Part shown: piece by piece, positions 8,785 to 18,143 of the stretch
How the letters are laid out: each line of letters begins with the position of its first letter
Numbering within the stretch: the first letter of the stretch is position 1
Assembly (NCBI RefSeq): GCF_014851805.1
Contig: NZ_JACVAK010000001.1
Coordinates: 806,001 to 870,000, forward strand
Direction: 5' to 3'
Source: Pseudoxanthomonas sp. PXM02
GTDB taxonomy: Bacteria; Pseudomonadota; Gammaproteobacteria; Xanthomonadales; Xanthomonadaceae
Length of the DNA stretch: 64,000 nt
Notes under the pieces: model-generated
Databases searched by the model: none
Told to the model about the DNA's origin: nothing
What the model saw: only the letters and a program-made list of their open reading frames with translations
Position numbers and translations under genes: made by a program

Positions 8785-9771
8785 TCAGTACATCGCCGCG
8801 ATGCCCGCGCGCTCGATCCACTGTAGCACGGCGTAAACGGGCAGGAAGGCGAGCAAAAGCAGCGCCGTATTCAACGAATATTTCAGCACCACGTACACGC
8901 CGCGATGCTGCGCCTTCAGTGTCAGCGCCCGCGTGCGCCATGGCGCGACGGTGGCGAACACGGCAGTCAGCGGACCGCGCCGGTCCTCGTCGGTATTGGG
9001 CACGGCCAGCGCGCGCGCCAGCTGCGAATAGAGACGATTGAACGCGCGACCGAACGGGTTCATCGGCCGCTCGACATCGCACATCAGGATCAGCCGCAGC
9101 GTGTCGGTGTCGTTGCGTGCGAAGTGCGGATAGGTTTCGTCGAAGACGAAATCCTGGCCGTCGCGCCACGACAGCGCCTGGCCGTCGACGTTGATGAAGC
9201 AGGCATCGTCGTTCGGCGTGACCAGACCCAGGTGGTAGCGGAACGAACACGCCAGCGGATCCGCATGCAGGGTCAGCTCCGCGCCCGGCGGCAGCACCGA
9301 GAACATCGCCGCGCGGATGCCGGGCACCTGCGCCAGCAGCCACAGCGTTTCCGGGCACAGCCGTTGCGCCGAGCGATGCGGCGTGTCGTACCAGCGCAGG
9401 TAGAACTTGCGCCATCCGCGCTTGTAGAAGGTGCGGAAGCCGAGGTCGTGGTAGCCCACCGAACCCGGCTGGGCGGTCGCGTCCAGCGCGCCGCTGGCAT
9501 ACAGCGCCAGCGCCTCGGCACGGATGCGTGGCCAGTGCGCGCGCAGGATGGAGATGCCGTCGAGATAGCGGCTGTCGATCACCGGCTGCCGCGCGGACCG
9601 GTGCGTGGCCAGGTACAGCAGGCAGTTGAACGGCGCAAAGACCGGCCAGCTCTTGCGCAGGTATTCGCCGAAGCCGGCGTAGCGCAGCCGTCCGCGCCAG
9701 CGGTAGACATAGGCGATGGACGCGGCCGCGTAGAGACCGACCGCGGCCAGCGCGAGGGTGCTGAAGTTCAT
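8785..9771 (-). CDS. LpxO-like Fe(II)/2-oxoglutarate dioxygenase (lipid A hydroxylase family)
   Basis: A 328-residue aspartyl/asparaginyl beta-hydroxylase-fold protein with an N-terminal membrane helix (4-23). The iron ligands are H169-x-D171 (LTLHADP) and H216 (DETYPHFARN), and R226 in RLILM should bind 2-oxoglutarate. The FRTFYKRGWRKFYLRWYDTP and SWRDGQDFVFDETY segments resemble LpxO, which adds a 2-hydroxyl to a lipid A acyl chain. A second hydrophobic stretch near the C-terminus (about 296-318) may be another membrane anchor. The gene lies between the RND pump and the two-component genes, and its ATG overlaps the stop of a 34-codon ORF. Confidence 0.82.
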   Translation of the reverse strand: MNFSTLALAAVGLYAAASIAYVYRWRGRLRYAGFGEYLRKSWPVFAPFNCLLYLATHRSARQPVIDSRYLDGISILRAHWPRIRAEALALYASGALDATAQPGSVGYHDLGFRTFYKRGWRKFYLRWYDTPHRSAQRLCPETLWLLAQVPGIRAAMFSVLPPGAELTLHADPLACSFRYHLGLVTPNDDACFINVDGQALSWRDGQDFVFDETYPHFARNDTDTLRLILMCDVERPMNPFGRAFNRLYSQLARALAVPNTDEDRRGPLTAVFATVAPWRTRALTLKAQHRGVYVVLKYSLNTALLLLAFLPVYAVLQWIERAGIAAMY

Positions 9772-9872
9772 CGGCGACCCCGGGAAGAAAAAGGCGCGGA
9801 CGGGGGCGCTTGCCTGACCCCCGCCGCGCAAGAAGGACCTGCAACGATGTGCTCCTTGTCCATCGTGTTCAT
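9768..9872 (-). CDS. candidate 34-residue coupled small ORF
   Basis: The peptide starts MNTMDKEHIVAG and ends SRGRR. Its ATG overlaps the RND pump stop (ATGA, 9869-9872) and its TGA overlaps the hydroxylase ATG (ATGA, 9768-9771). A GGAGG lies seven bases before its start, inside the pump gene, while the hydroxylase itself has only a weak site. I read it as a translational bridge that couples lpxO-like expression to the pump. There is no recognisable domain, and the peptide itself may be irrelevant. Confidence 0.45.
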   Translation of the reverse strand: MNTMDKEHIVAGPSCAAGVRQAPPSAPFSSRGRR

Positions 9873-12800
9873 GCGCCCGCCTCCACCGCCGCCGCGTCCG
9901 GACTGCGGCGCGCGGCGACGGCCGTGCGCACGCGGCCGATGACGTCGTCGACCAGGCTGTAGACCACCGGCACGACCAGCAGGCACAGCACGGTGGAAGT
10001 GAGCAGCCCGCCGATGACGACGATCGCCATGGGCGCGCGGAAACTGGGATCGGCCCCGATGCCCAGCGCGACCGGCAACATGCCGGCGCCCATCGCGAGC
10101 GTGGTCATGACGATGGGGCGGGCGCGCTTGCGGCAGGCATCGATGATGGCGCTCGCGCGGTCCATGCCATGGTCGCGGCGCGCGATGACGATGTAGTCCA
10201 CCAGCAGGATGGAGTTCTTGGTGGTGATGCCCATCAGCATGATCAGTCCGATCATCGACGGCATCGACAGCGAGGCGCCGGTGAGGAACAGCGCCAGGAA
10301 CGCGCCCGGAATGGCCAGCACCAGCGCCACCAGCACGGTCATCGGCTGCGCGAAGTCCTTCAGCAGCAGCACCAGCACGGCGTAGACGCAGAAGATGCCG
10401 GCCATCATCGCGACGGCGAAGCCGACCACCAGTTCGCCCATCACTTCGGCCTCGCCGGTGGCGGCATGGACCACGCCGCGCGGCAGGTTGCGCAGGCTGG
10501 GCAGTTTGTCGGCGGCGGCTTCGACATCGCCCAGCGGCTGTCCGCCGAGCTCGACCGCGAACTCGACGTTGCGCATGCGGTCGTAGCGCGTCAGTTCCGA
10601 CGGACCGGTCAGCAGTTGCAGGTCGGCCACGCTTTCCAGCGGCACCGGTCCGCGCGCGCCGGGCACCGGCAGGCGGCGCAGCGTGTCGAGGTCGTCGCGG
10701 CCGCGGTCGGCCAATCGCACCACCACCGGCACCTGCCGCTCGCTGAGGTTCAACTTGGCCAGGTCCTGGCGGTAGTCGCCGGCGGTGGCGATGCGCAGGG
10801 TTTCGGCGATGGCGGACGACGTGACGCCCAGGTCGGCGGCGCGCGCGAAATCCGGCCGCACCACCAGTTCCGGACGTACCAGGCTGGCGGACGAAGTGAC
10901 CGCGCCGACACCGGGGATGCCGCGCAGTTCGCGTTCCACCACCGCGGCATGGCGCGCGAGGGCCGCGCCGTCTTCCGACGCCAGCACCAGTTCGTAGCCT
11001 TCGTCGTCACCACCGCCCACGCGGATGCGGGCGCCGGGCAGCTGTGCAAGCTCGTCGCGCAGGCGACTCTCGATCTGCTGCCGCGTCAGGTCGCGCTCGC
11101 TGCGCGGCGCGAGGTTGGCGGTGATCGTGGCGGTGGTGACGGTGCCGGGCTGCGCATCCTCGCCCGGTTCACCGCCGCCGGTGCTCGCGCCGATCGCGGT
11201 ATAGACGGACACCACCTGGGGTTGCGCCGCGATCAGCGTGCGGGCGCGTTCGGCCAGCGCACGCGTGTCCTGCAGCGTGCTGCCGGGCGGCAGGGTCAGC
11301 GTCACCTGCGCCTGGTTGCCGTCGTCGGCTGGAATGAACTCGCCGGGCAGCAGCGCCGCGACGCCGAGTCCGCACACCACCAGCAACGCGGCGGCACCGA
11401 TCGTCGCCGTGCGATGCCGCAGGCAGGCGTCCGCCAGTTGCAGGTAGCGCGCCAGCCAGCGCGGCGGCGCGTGAACCTTCTTCGGCGCCTTCAGCAGGTA
11501 CGCCGCCATCGTCGGCGTCAGCATGCGCGCGACCACCAGCGAGAAGAACACCGCCACCGCCGCGGTCCAGCCGAACTGCACGAAGTACATGCCCACTTCC
11601 CCGCCCATCAGCGAGGTGGGCAGGAACACCGCGATCAGCGTGAACGTGGTGGCCACCACCGCCAGCCCGATTTCGTCGGCCGCCTCGGTCGCCGCACGCA
11701 GCGGCGTCTTGCCCATCAGCAGGTGGCGCTCGATGTTCTCGATCTCGACGATGGCGTCGTCCACCAGCACGCCGACCACCAGCGACAGCGACAGCAGCGA
11801 CACCGTGTTGAGGCTGAAGCCCATCAGGTGCATCACCGCGAACGTCGGGATGGCCGACAGCGGCAGCGCCACCGCCGCGATCAGCGTGGCGCGGCCGTCG
11901 CGCAGGAAGCAGAACACCACCAGCACGGCCAGCGCCGCACCTTCGTACAGCAGCATCATCGAGCCGTGGTAGTTCTCGGCGATGGGCGTCACGTGGTCGA
12001 CGGCTTCGGCGAAGACGATCTCCGGATGCGCGGCGCGCAGGTCATCGATCACCGCGCGCGAAGCCTCGGCCACGTCGAGTTCACCGGCACCGCGCGAGCG
12101 CAGCACGTCGAAGGCGACCACCGGCCGGCCATCCATCAGTGCCATCGAACGCGGCTCGGCGACGGTGTCGGTGACGTTCGCCACCTGGTCCATGCGCAGC
12201 CGCCGGCCGTCGCTGAGCGACACGTCCAGGCGCGCGATGTCCTGCGCGGCTTCGACGGTGGCGATGGTGCGCACCGACTGCTCGGTGCCGCCGACATCGA
12301 CGCGGCCGCCGGAGGCTTCCTGCTGCAGCTCGCGCAGCTGCCGCGAGAGATCGGCTGCCGTGGTGTTGAATGCCAGCAGGCGGACCGGATCGAGTTCGAC
12401 GCGCACCTCGCGGTCGACACCGCCGACGCGCGATACCGCCCCCACGCCGGGCACGGCCAGCAGCTTCTTGCTGACCTGGCTGTCGACGAACCACGACAGC
12501 GCCTCGTCGTCGCGCGTGGCCGAGGACACGGTATAGGTCAGTACGGGCGCGGCAGCGAGTTCGCGCTTCTTGATGATCGGATCTTCCAGGTCCGCGGGCA
12601 GGTTGGCACGGGTGGCGGAGACGGCGTCGCGCACGTCGTCCATCGCCTGCTGCACCGGCGTGCCGACCTGGAACTCGGCGGTGATCGTGGCGACACCATC
12701 GGTGAGCGTGCTGACGATGTGCTTGAGGCCCTGCACGTTGGCCAGCGAGTCCTCGATCTTGCGCGCGACGTCGTTCTCCAGCTGCGCGGGCGAAGCGCCC

Positions 12801-12961
12801 GGCAACACCGCGGTCACGGTGATGACCGGGAAGTCGATGTCGGGGAAGTTCTGCACCTTCATCGCGAGGAAGCCGCCGACGCCGGCCAGCGTCAGCAGGA
12901 TGAAGAGCAGCGTGGTGGCGACCGGATTGCGGATGGACCAGGTGGAGACGTTGAGGTTCAC
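9869..12961 (-). CDS. RND efflux transporter permease (HAE-1 type)
   Basis: A 1030-residue inner-membrane pump with the two-fold RND layout: TM1 near 14-34, a large periplasmic loop, a membrane bundle from about 338, a second periplasmic loop, and a C-terminal bundle. The proton-relay pair D401-D402 sits in VGVLVDDAIVEIEN, and GFSLN at 381-385 is typical. The GTG start overlaps the adaptor stop by four bases (GTGA). With the adaptor it should export amphiphilic compounds, but no outer-membrane channel gene is present in the window, so a TolC-type partner must come from elsewhere. Confidence 0.93.
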   Translation of the reverse strand: MNLNVSTWSIRNPVATTLLFILLTLAGVGGFLAMKVQNFPDIDFPVITVTAVLPGASPAQLENDVARKIEDSLANVQGLKHIVSTLTDGVATITAEFQVGTPVQQAMDDVRDAVSATRANLPADLEDPIIKKRELAAAPVLTYTVSSATRDDEALSWFVDSQVSKKLLAVPGVGAVSRVGGVDREVRVELDPVRLLAFNTTAADLSRQLRELQQEASGGRVDVGGTEQSVRTIATVEAAQDIARLDVSLSDGRRLRMDQVANVTDTVAEPRSMALMDGRPVVAFDVLRSRGAGELDVAEASRAVIDDLRAAHPEIVFAEAVDHVTPIAENYHGSMMLLYEGAALAVLVVFCFLRDGRATLIAAVALPLSAIPTFAVMHLMGFSLNTVSLLSLSLVVGVLVDDAIVEIENIERHLLMGKTPLRAATEAADEIGLAVVATTFTLIAVFLPTSLMGGEVGMYFVQFGWTAAVAVFFSLVVARMLTPTMAAYLLKAPKKVHAPPRWLARYLQLADACLRHRTATIGAAALLVVCGLGVAALLPGEFIPADDGNQAQVTLTLPPGSTLQDTRALAERARTLIAAQPQVVSVYTAIGASTGGGEPGEDAQPGTVTTATITANLAPRSERDLTRQQIESRLRDELAQLPGARIRVGGGDDEGYELVLASEDGAALARHAAVVERELRGIPGVGAVTSSASLVRPELVVRPDFARAADLGVTSSAIAETLRIATAGDYRQDLAKLNLSERQVPVVVRLADRGRDDLDTLRRLPVPGARGPVPLESVADLQLLTGPSELTRYDRMRNVEFAVELGGQPLGDVEAAADKLPSLRNLPRGVVHAATGEAEVMGELVVGFAVAMMAGIFCVYAVLVLLLKDFAQPMTVLVALVLAIPGAFLALFLTGASLSMPSMIGLIMLMGITTKNSILLVDYIVIARRDHGMDRASAIIDACRKRARPIVMTTLAMGAGMLPVALGIGADPSFRAPMAIVVIGGLLTSTVLCLLVVPVVYSLVDDVIGRVRTAVAARRSPDAAAVEAGA

Positions 12962-14121
12962 GGGGCGCTCCGCGCCAGCGCTTCGGCATTCGAGCGCGCG
13001 ACAGCGGAGACGCGCACCTCGGCGCGTTCACGCGCGGCCTCGACCACGCGCACGGTGTCGCCCTCGTTGAGGAAGCCGAGGCCGGCGGCGATCACCGCGT
13101 CCGTGGCGGCCAGGCCGGAAGCGATCTCGATGCGGTCGCCGGTGCGGCGGCCCACCACGACCTTCTTCGCGACGACCTCCGAGGCCGGACCGACACGCAT
13201 CACGTAGTGGAAGCCATCGCGCAGCAGCACGGCGCCCAAGGGCAGCGTCAGCGTGTCGGCTTCGCGCACGTCGACATGGCCGGTGACGAAGGCGCCGGCG
13301 CGAAGCGCATCGCTGCGCGGCAGGTCGACGTAGACCAGGCCGCTGCGCGTCTGCGTGTCGATGTCGGGCGCGACCATGCGCAGCGTGCCGCGCACCTCGC
13401 CGTGTCCGGGCACCTGCAGCCGCACGTCCTGGCCGGGCGCGAGCGCATCGAGATCGGCGACGGCGACGGCAGCGCGCCATTCCAGCCGGCCGTCCTTGAT
13501 CATGCGGAACAGCTCCTGCCCCGCCGGCACCACCGCACCCACGGTGGCGCTGCGCGCGGTGATGACGCCATCGCTGGGCGCGAGCACGCGTGTCTGGGCC
13601 AGGCGCTTGCGCTGGCGTTGTTCGGTCGCGCGCGCCGCATCCAGTCGCGCCCGTGCGACCGCTGCGGCGGCGAGGTATTGCTCGATCTGCTGCCGGGACA
13701 TCGCGCCGGATCCGTCGAGCGCTTCCGCACGCCGCGCGTTGCCCGCGGCTTCCAGCGATTCGGCCTGCGCGACGGCGACGGCCGCGGCGGCTTCGGCCGC
13801 ATCGGCCTCGACCAGTGCGGGATCGAACGTCGCCAGCACCTGGCCACGACGCACGTCATCGCCGACGTTGACGCGGACCTCGGTCAGGCGCAGTGCTTCG
13901 GTGTCGGCGCCGATGCTGGCTTCCTGCCACGCGACGATGCTGCCGCTCGCCGGCACCCGCACCGGCAGGGTTTCCACGCGCGGCCGGGTCAGGCTGACCG
14001 ACAGCACCGGCGTGGGTTCGGCCGGCGCGGCCGCGGCATCGTCGCGGCCGATACCGGCAGCAAGCAGGACGACCGCGACAACGGCGACGGCCAGGACAAG
14101 GGCGATGCGACCGCGCTTCAT
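12958..14121 (-). CDS. RND periplasmic adaptor (membrane fusion protein)
   Basis: A 387-residue HlyD/AcrA-type adaptor: N-terminal anchor MKRGRIALVLAVAVVAVV, a lipoyl half-motif around GSIVAWQEASIGADTEAL, an alpha-helical hairpin rich in Ala/Glu/Gln (about 95-165), the second lipoyl half (LAPSDGVITARSATVG), then beta-barrel and membrane-proximal domains. I chose the ATG at 14121 because upstream codons add only a non-membrane extension. It is first in the operon and precedes the tandem CGACAT operator at 14217-14233. Confidence 0.92.
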   Translation of the reverse strand: MKRGRIALVLAVAVVAVVLLAAGIGRDDAAAAPAEPTPVLSVSLTRPRVETLPVRVPASGSIVAWQEASIGADTEALRLTEVRVNVGDDVRRGQVLATFDPALVEADAAEAAAAVAVAQAESLEAAGNARRAEALDGSGAMSRQQIEQYLAAAAVARARLDAARATEQRQRKRLAQTRVLAPSDGVITARSATVGAVVPAGQELFRMIKDGRLEWRAAVAVADLDALAPGQDVRLQVPGHGEVRGTLRMVAPDIDTQTRSGLVYVDLPRSDALRAGAFVTGHVDVREADTLTLPLGAVLLRDGFHYVMRVGPASEVVAKKVVVGRRTGDRIEIASGLAATDAVIAAGLGFLNEGDTVRVVEAARERAEVRVSAVARSNAEALARSAP

Positions 14122-14202
14122 GGGGAAGGGATTCCTCGGACTCCGGTTCCACGGCACGCATCGACGCGCCGCGGCAGCACGCGGAATGGCGTGTGCGCGG
14201 CG

Positions 14203-14233
14203 ATGATGGCGGGGGGATGTCGTCGGAATGTCG
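14203..14233 (-). promoter_or_regulatory. predicted response-regulator operator and promoter of RND operon
   Basis: On the minus strand CGACAT occurs at 14233-14228 and again at 14222-14217, an 11-base period, with CATCAT (14208-14203) eight bases after the second half-site as a possible -10. The same pattern and spacing occur before mipA. The site is 96 bases from the adaptor start. The shared architecture is seen directly; the assignment to the local OmpR-family regulator is inference. Confidence 0.62.
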
Positions 14234-14246
14234 CGCGGTGCGCGCG

Positions 14247-14552
14247 TCAGTCGCGAAGCTTCAGCGTCGGATTCTCATCGATCGTGCCGTCTTCGTTGAC
14301 CACTACGAAGCGGTCGCCTTCGCGGTTGAACAGCACGGGGATCGGGGTCTTGAACAATGGGCGGCGCACGAACTTCAGGCGCCAGTGGAACGCTTCCATG
14401 GTCTGCACGGTGGCCTGCTGTTCCGGCGTGAGGCCGGCCAGCAGCGCGGCGTCGTCCATCGTCGGGGCGCCTTTGCGGCGCTCGGGCGTGCGGGGGGCGG
14501 TGCCGGCGGTGTCCGGCTCGGGGAGGTCACGGGGGCGTTGCGGATCCGTCAT
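14247..14552 (-). CDS. small conserved protein, paralogue A of a tandem triplet
   Basis: A 101-residue protein. The conserved C-terminal 61 residues contain LTPEQQ, FHWRLKFVRRPLF, PIPVLFNR and a final VNEDGTIDENPTLKLRD. The N-terminal 40 residues are Pro/Arg-rich and unique to this copy. An AGGAGCC precedes the start. About 39 of 61 core residues match paralogue B by hand alignment. I recall similar uncharacterised proteins in other gammaproteobacteria but know no function. It has no signal peptide or membrane segment, so it is presumably cytoplasmic. Confidence 0.8.
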   Translation of the reverse strand: MTDPQRPRDLPEPDTAGTAPRTPERRKGAPTMDDAALLAGLTPEQQATVQTMEAFHWRLKFVRRPLFKTPIPVLFNREGDRFVVVNEDGTIDENPTLKLRD

Positions 14553-14700
14553 CCGGGTGGGGGCTCCTGATGGCGTGGAAGAACACGCACGCCACCGGCG
14601 CGCGCAGGGTTACACCCTGTATCGGCCGACAGGAACAAAACGTGAGGACGGATTTGGGATATCTAGGTTCGGTTCAGCGATGTGGAGCCGTCGCAGCGGA

Positions 14701-15015
14701 TCAGACGCGCAGCTGCAGCGTGGGTTGTTCGTTGAGGGTGCCGTCTTCTTCGATCACCACGTAGCGCGTGTCTTCGCGGTCGAACAGCACCGGGATGGGC
14801 GCCTGGAACAGCGGGCGACGCACGAAGGCCAGGCGCCAGTGGAAGATTTCCAGTGCTTCCAGCGTCATCAGCTGCGCCGGCGTCAGGCCGACGCGCAGGG
14901 ATCCGGGATCCTGTGCGGGAGGCGCCTTGCGGCGTTCCGGCGCAGCGGCCTTGGCCGGCGCGGGAGACGGCCAGGGTCCGGTGATGACGGCGGCACGGGC
15001 GGTATTGCGGTACAT
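14701..15015 (-). CDS. small conserved protein, paralogue B of a tandem triplet
   Basis: A 104-residue protein starting MYRNTARAAVITG, with a GGAG ten bases before the ATG. The variable N-terminus is Ala/Pro-rich with an ERRKAPP segment also seen as ERRKGAP in paralogue A. The conserved core runs from LTPAQL through FHWRLAFVRRPLFQ to EDGTLNEQPTLQLRV. It is separated by about 150 bases from each neighbouring paralogue, and all three point the same way. Function unknown. Confidence 0.8.
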   Translation of the reverse strand: MYRNTARAAVITGPWPSPAPAKAAAPERRKAPPAQDPGSLRVGLTPAQLMTLEALEIFHWRLAFVRRPLFQAPIPVLFDREDTRYVVIEEDGTLNEQPTLQLRV

Positions 15016-15161
15016 GGGGGGAACTCCAGCGATGACGAGCGACACCTGTTATCGATAACGGCCAGGCGCCGTCTTCATTAAGGGTCGTGAGGAGACATGC
15101 AAGGCGTGTGCCGGAATCGCGACCGCGCAAGCGGTCCCCGCGGTTAGTCCGTGGCGTGCGC

Positions 15162-15461
15162 TCAGTCGCGCAGTTGCAACGCGGGGTGTTCGTCGATGCT
15201 GCCGTCTTCGCGGATCACCACATAGCGGCTGCCGTCGCGATTGAACAGCACCGGAATGGGCGCCTTGAACACCGGCCAGCGCACGAAGCCCAACCGCCAC
15301 TGGAAGCTTTCCATCGTGTCGAGGGTGTCCAGCTGCGCGCGCGACAGGCCGGAGCGCAGGGCCACGGGATCGTCTGCGGAGGTGGGGTCGCGACGCTCGT
15401 AAGGGACGACGGCATCGTCGGCGATCAGCTCGTCGTGCACGGGATCAGTCGGGTCATGCAT
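15162..15461 (-). CDS. small conserved protein, paralogue C of a tandem triplet
   Basis: A 99-residue protein starting MHDPTDPVHDEL. The N-terminal part is acidic, unlike the basic N-termini of A and B. The core LSRAQLDTLDTMESFQWRL, then PIPVLFNRDG and EDGSIDEHPALQLRD, aligns without gaps to the other two. The longer frame upstream is rejected because it runs through the purA terminator at 15590-15614. It is the first of the three in transcription order. Confidence 0.78.
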   Translation of the reverse strand: MHDPTDPVHDELIADDAVVPYERRDPTSADDPVALRSGLSRAQLDTLDTMESFQWRLGFVRWPVFKAPIPVLFNRDGSRYVVIREDGSIDEHPALQLRD

Positions 15462-15589
15462 GGAAGTCGGCTCTGCGGAAAGCGGACGCGCACGCGCACG
15501 GACGGCGAACAGCGGCCGACGCAGGCGCAACCAGGGAAAGGAAACTTCTCGCGTTCGGCGCCCTTGCAGCGGGCCCGCCGTTACCGCAC

Positions 15590-15614
15590 AAAAAAAGCCC
15601 CGCGATCGCGGGGC
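15590..15614 (-). terminator. rho-independent terminator of purA
   Basis: On the minus strand GCCCCGCGATCGCGGGGC forms a perfect nine-base-pair stem (self-complementary) followed by a T run, 91 bases after the purA stop. Confidence 0.9.
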
Positions 15615-15704
15615 TTCCTTGCAGTGCGGCGTGCTTCCGTGCACACCTCAACTGTCGCGCTGGCATGGGGCGGCAGGACAGCCCGCACCCGGACGCACGT
15701 CACG

Positions 15705-17195
<1,491 letters not shown>

Positions 17196-17242
17196 CTACC
17201 CTGCCGGGGCCGGCGGTCTGAATGTTCAGGAATGGGGCAAAA

Positions 17243-17260
17243 GCGCCCCCTCATCCGCCC
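17243..17260. repeat. partial copy of the dispersed palindromic repeat
   Basis: GCGCCCCCTCATCCGCCC matches the first part of the repeat at 17786, with one extra C. It covers the stop end of the DUF559 reading frame. Confidence 0.6.
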
Positions 17261-17700
17261 TTGAGGCTCCCTTTACCCCTAGACAGCGAAGAAGGACGCA
17301 ACCCGGCACTCCGCTTCCCTTCTCCCTGCGAAGCGGGGAGAAGGTGCCCGAAGGGCGGATGAGGGGCGAGCGCGATGGTGATCGCCATCAGTACGGCATC
17401 CGTCTCGCGCAACACGACGTCGTTCCAGAATCGCAGGACCTCGAAGCCTTCGCGCTGCAGGCGGAGGGTACGCAGAGCGTCTTGCCTGACCTGTTGCAGA
17501 TGCTGACTTCCATCCAGCTCGATCACCAGGCCAGCTTCCAGACAGACAAAATCGGCGAAGTAAGGGCCGACGCGATGTTGACGTCGGAACTTCCATCCCA
17601 GCAGGCGCCGGTTGCGCAACTGCCACCACAGCACGCGCTCTGCTTCGGTTTGTTCCTGACGCAGGCGACGCTCGCGTTCGTGATCCAAGACACTTCGCAT
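17251..17700 (-). CDS. DUF559 endonuclease-domain protein
   Basis: A 149-residue protein with the DUF559 (Vsr-like restriction fold) pattern: WWQLRNRRLLGWKFRRQHRVGPYFADFVC, then LVIELDGSQH with E-L-D acidic residues, and FWNDVVL near 92-98. The conserved domain ends near residue 110. The remaining tail, APHPPFGHLLPASQGEGK onward, is simply translation of the palindromic repeat at 17315-17368 and sequence beyond it. The true stop may therefore have been lost when the repeat joined the gene. Function within DUF559 is not established; a nicking or repair nuclease is possible. Confidence 0.8.
   Translation of the reverse strand: MRSVLDHERERRLRQEQTEAERVLWWQLRNRRLLGWKFRRQHRVGPYFADFVCLEAGLVIELDGSQHLQQVRQDALRTLRLQREGFEVLRFWNDVVLRETDAVLMAITIALAPHPPFGHLLPASQGEGKRSAGLRPSSLSRGKGSLKGG
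17315..17368. repeat. dispersed palindromic repeat, inverted copy overlapping the DUF559 gene
   Basis: Reads CTTCTCCC-loop-GGGGAGAAGG then GTGCCCGAAGGGCGGATGAG and GGGCG: the reverse orientation of the copy at 17786. With that copy it brackets the DUF559 core as inverted repeats about 470 bases apart. Confidence 0.75.
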
Positions 17701-17785
17701 GTGGCGCTCTCCAGCGGATGGAGAACAGCCTGGCTTTTACGCATCGCGCGAGGAATCGGACAAAGGCATAACGACGGATAGGAAA

Positions 17786-17843
17786 GCGCCCCTCATCCGC
17801 CTTCGGCACCTTCTCCCCGTTGGCACGGGGAGAAGGAAACGCC
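17786..17843. repeat. dispersed palindromic repeat, copy upstream of the DUF559 gene
   Basis: GCGCCCCTCATCCGCCTTCG then GCACCTTCTCCCC, a short loop, and GGGGAGAAGGAAACGCC. Same order and orientation as the copy at 5533-5588. It lies between DUF2065 and DUF559. Confidence 0.8.
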
Positions 17844-17851
17844 AACGCGCG

Positions 17852-18037
17852 TCAGCGCTTCAGCGCCCACAGGAACGTCAATCCGAAGATCAGGATGAAG
17901 CCGCCTACCGCGCGGACCTGGCCATCGGACATCCGCAGCAGTTGCATCACGCCGCGCTTCCAGCCGGCGGGAATGGCGAACAGCACCAGGCCTTCCAGGA
18001 TGGCGACCAGGCAGAGGGCGGACCAGAGTTCGGACAT
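17852..18037 (-). CDS. DUF2065 small membrane protein
   Basis: A 61-residue protein, MSELWSALCLVAILEGL then PAGWKRGVMQLLRMSDGQVR, with two membrane segments at about 5-22 and 41-58. This is the DUF2065 pattern, and the gene keeps its usual place directly after hflC. I chose ATG 18037, preceded by GGAAG; a second ATG five codons upstream is possible. Function unknown. Position suggests an inner-membrane accessory of the HflKC-FtsH system, which is inference only. Confidence 0.85.
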   Translation of the reverse strand: MSELWSALCLVAILEGLVLFAIPAGWKRGVMQLLRMSDGQVRAVGGFILIFGLTFLWALKR

Positions 18038-18143
18038 GGAAACTTCCTTCACCGCGCGATGCGGGCGATGGGGGCGGGCAGCGCCGCGCGAGATGCAGGG
18101 GATGGAACGAAGCCGGCCGCCCTGGGGCGGCCGGCGGTGGAAC

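Noticed and set aside
8033..9844. 603-residue frame that appears to fuse a large N-terminal domain to the response regulator
   Set aside because: The first 370 residues are an out-of-frame reading of the LpxO-like gene, rich in Ala/Arg and without homology; the regulator starts at 8728.
10169..13207. 1012-codon plus-strand frame opposite the RND pump
   Set aside because: His/Gln/Arg-rich composition typical of antisense frames in GC-rich DNA; the minus-strand RND protein is fully conserved.
17779..17845. Palindromic repeats as a CRISPR array
   Set aside because: Copies are few, far apart, differ in orientation and have no regular spacers.
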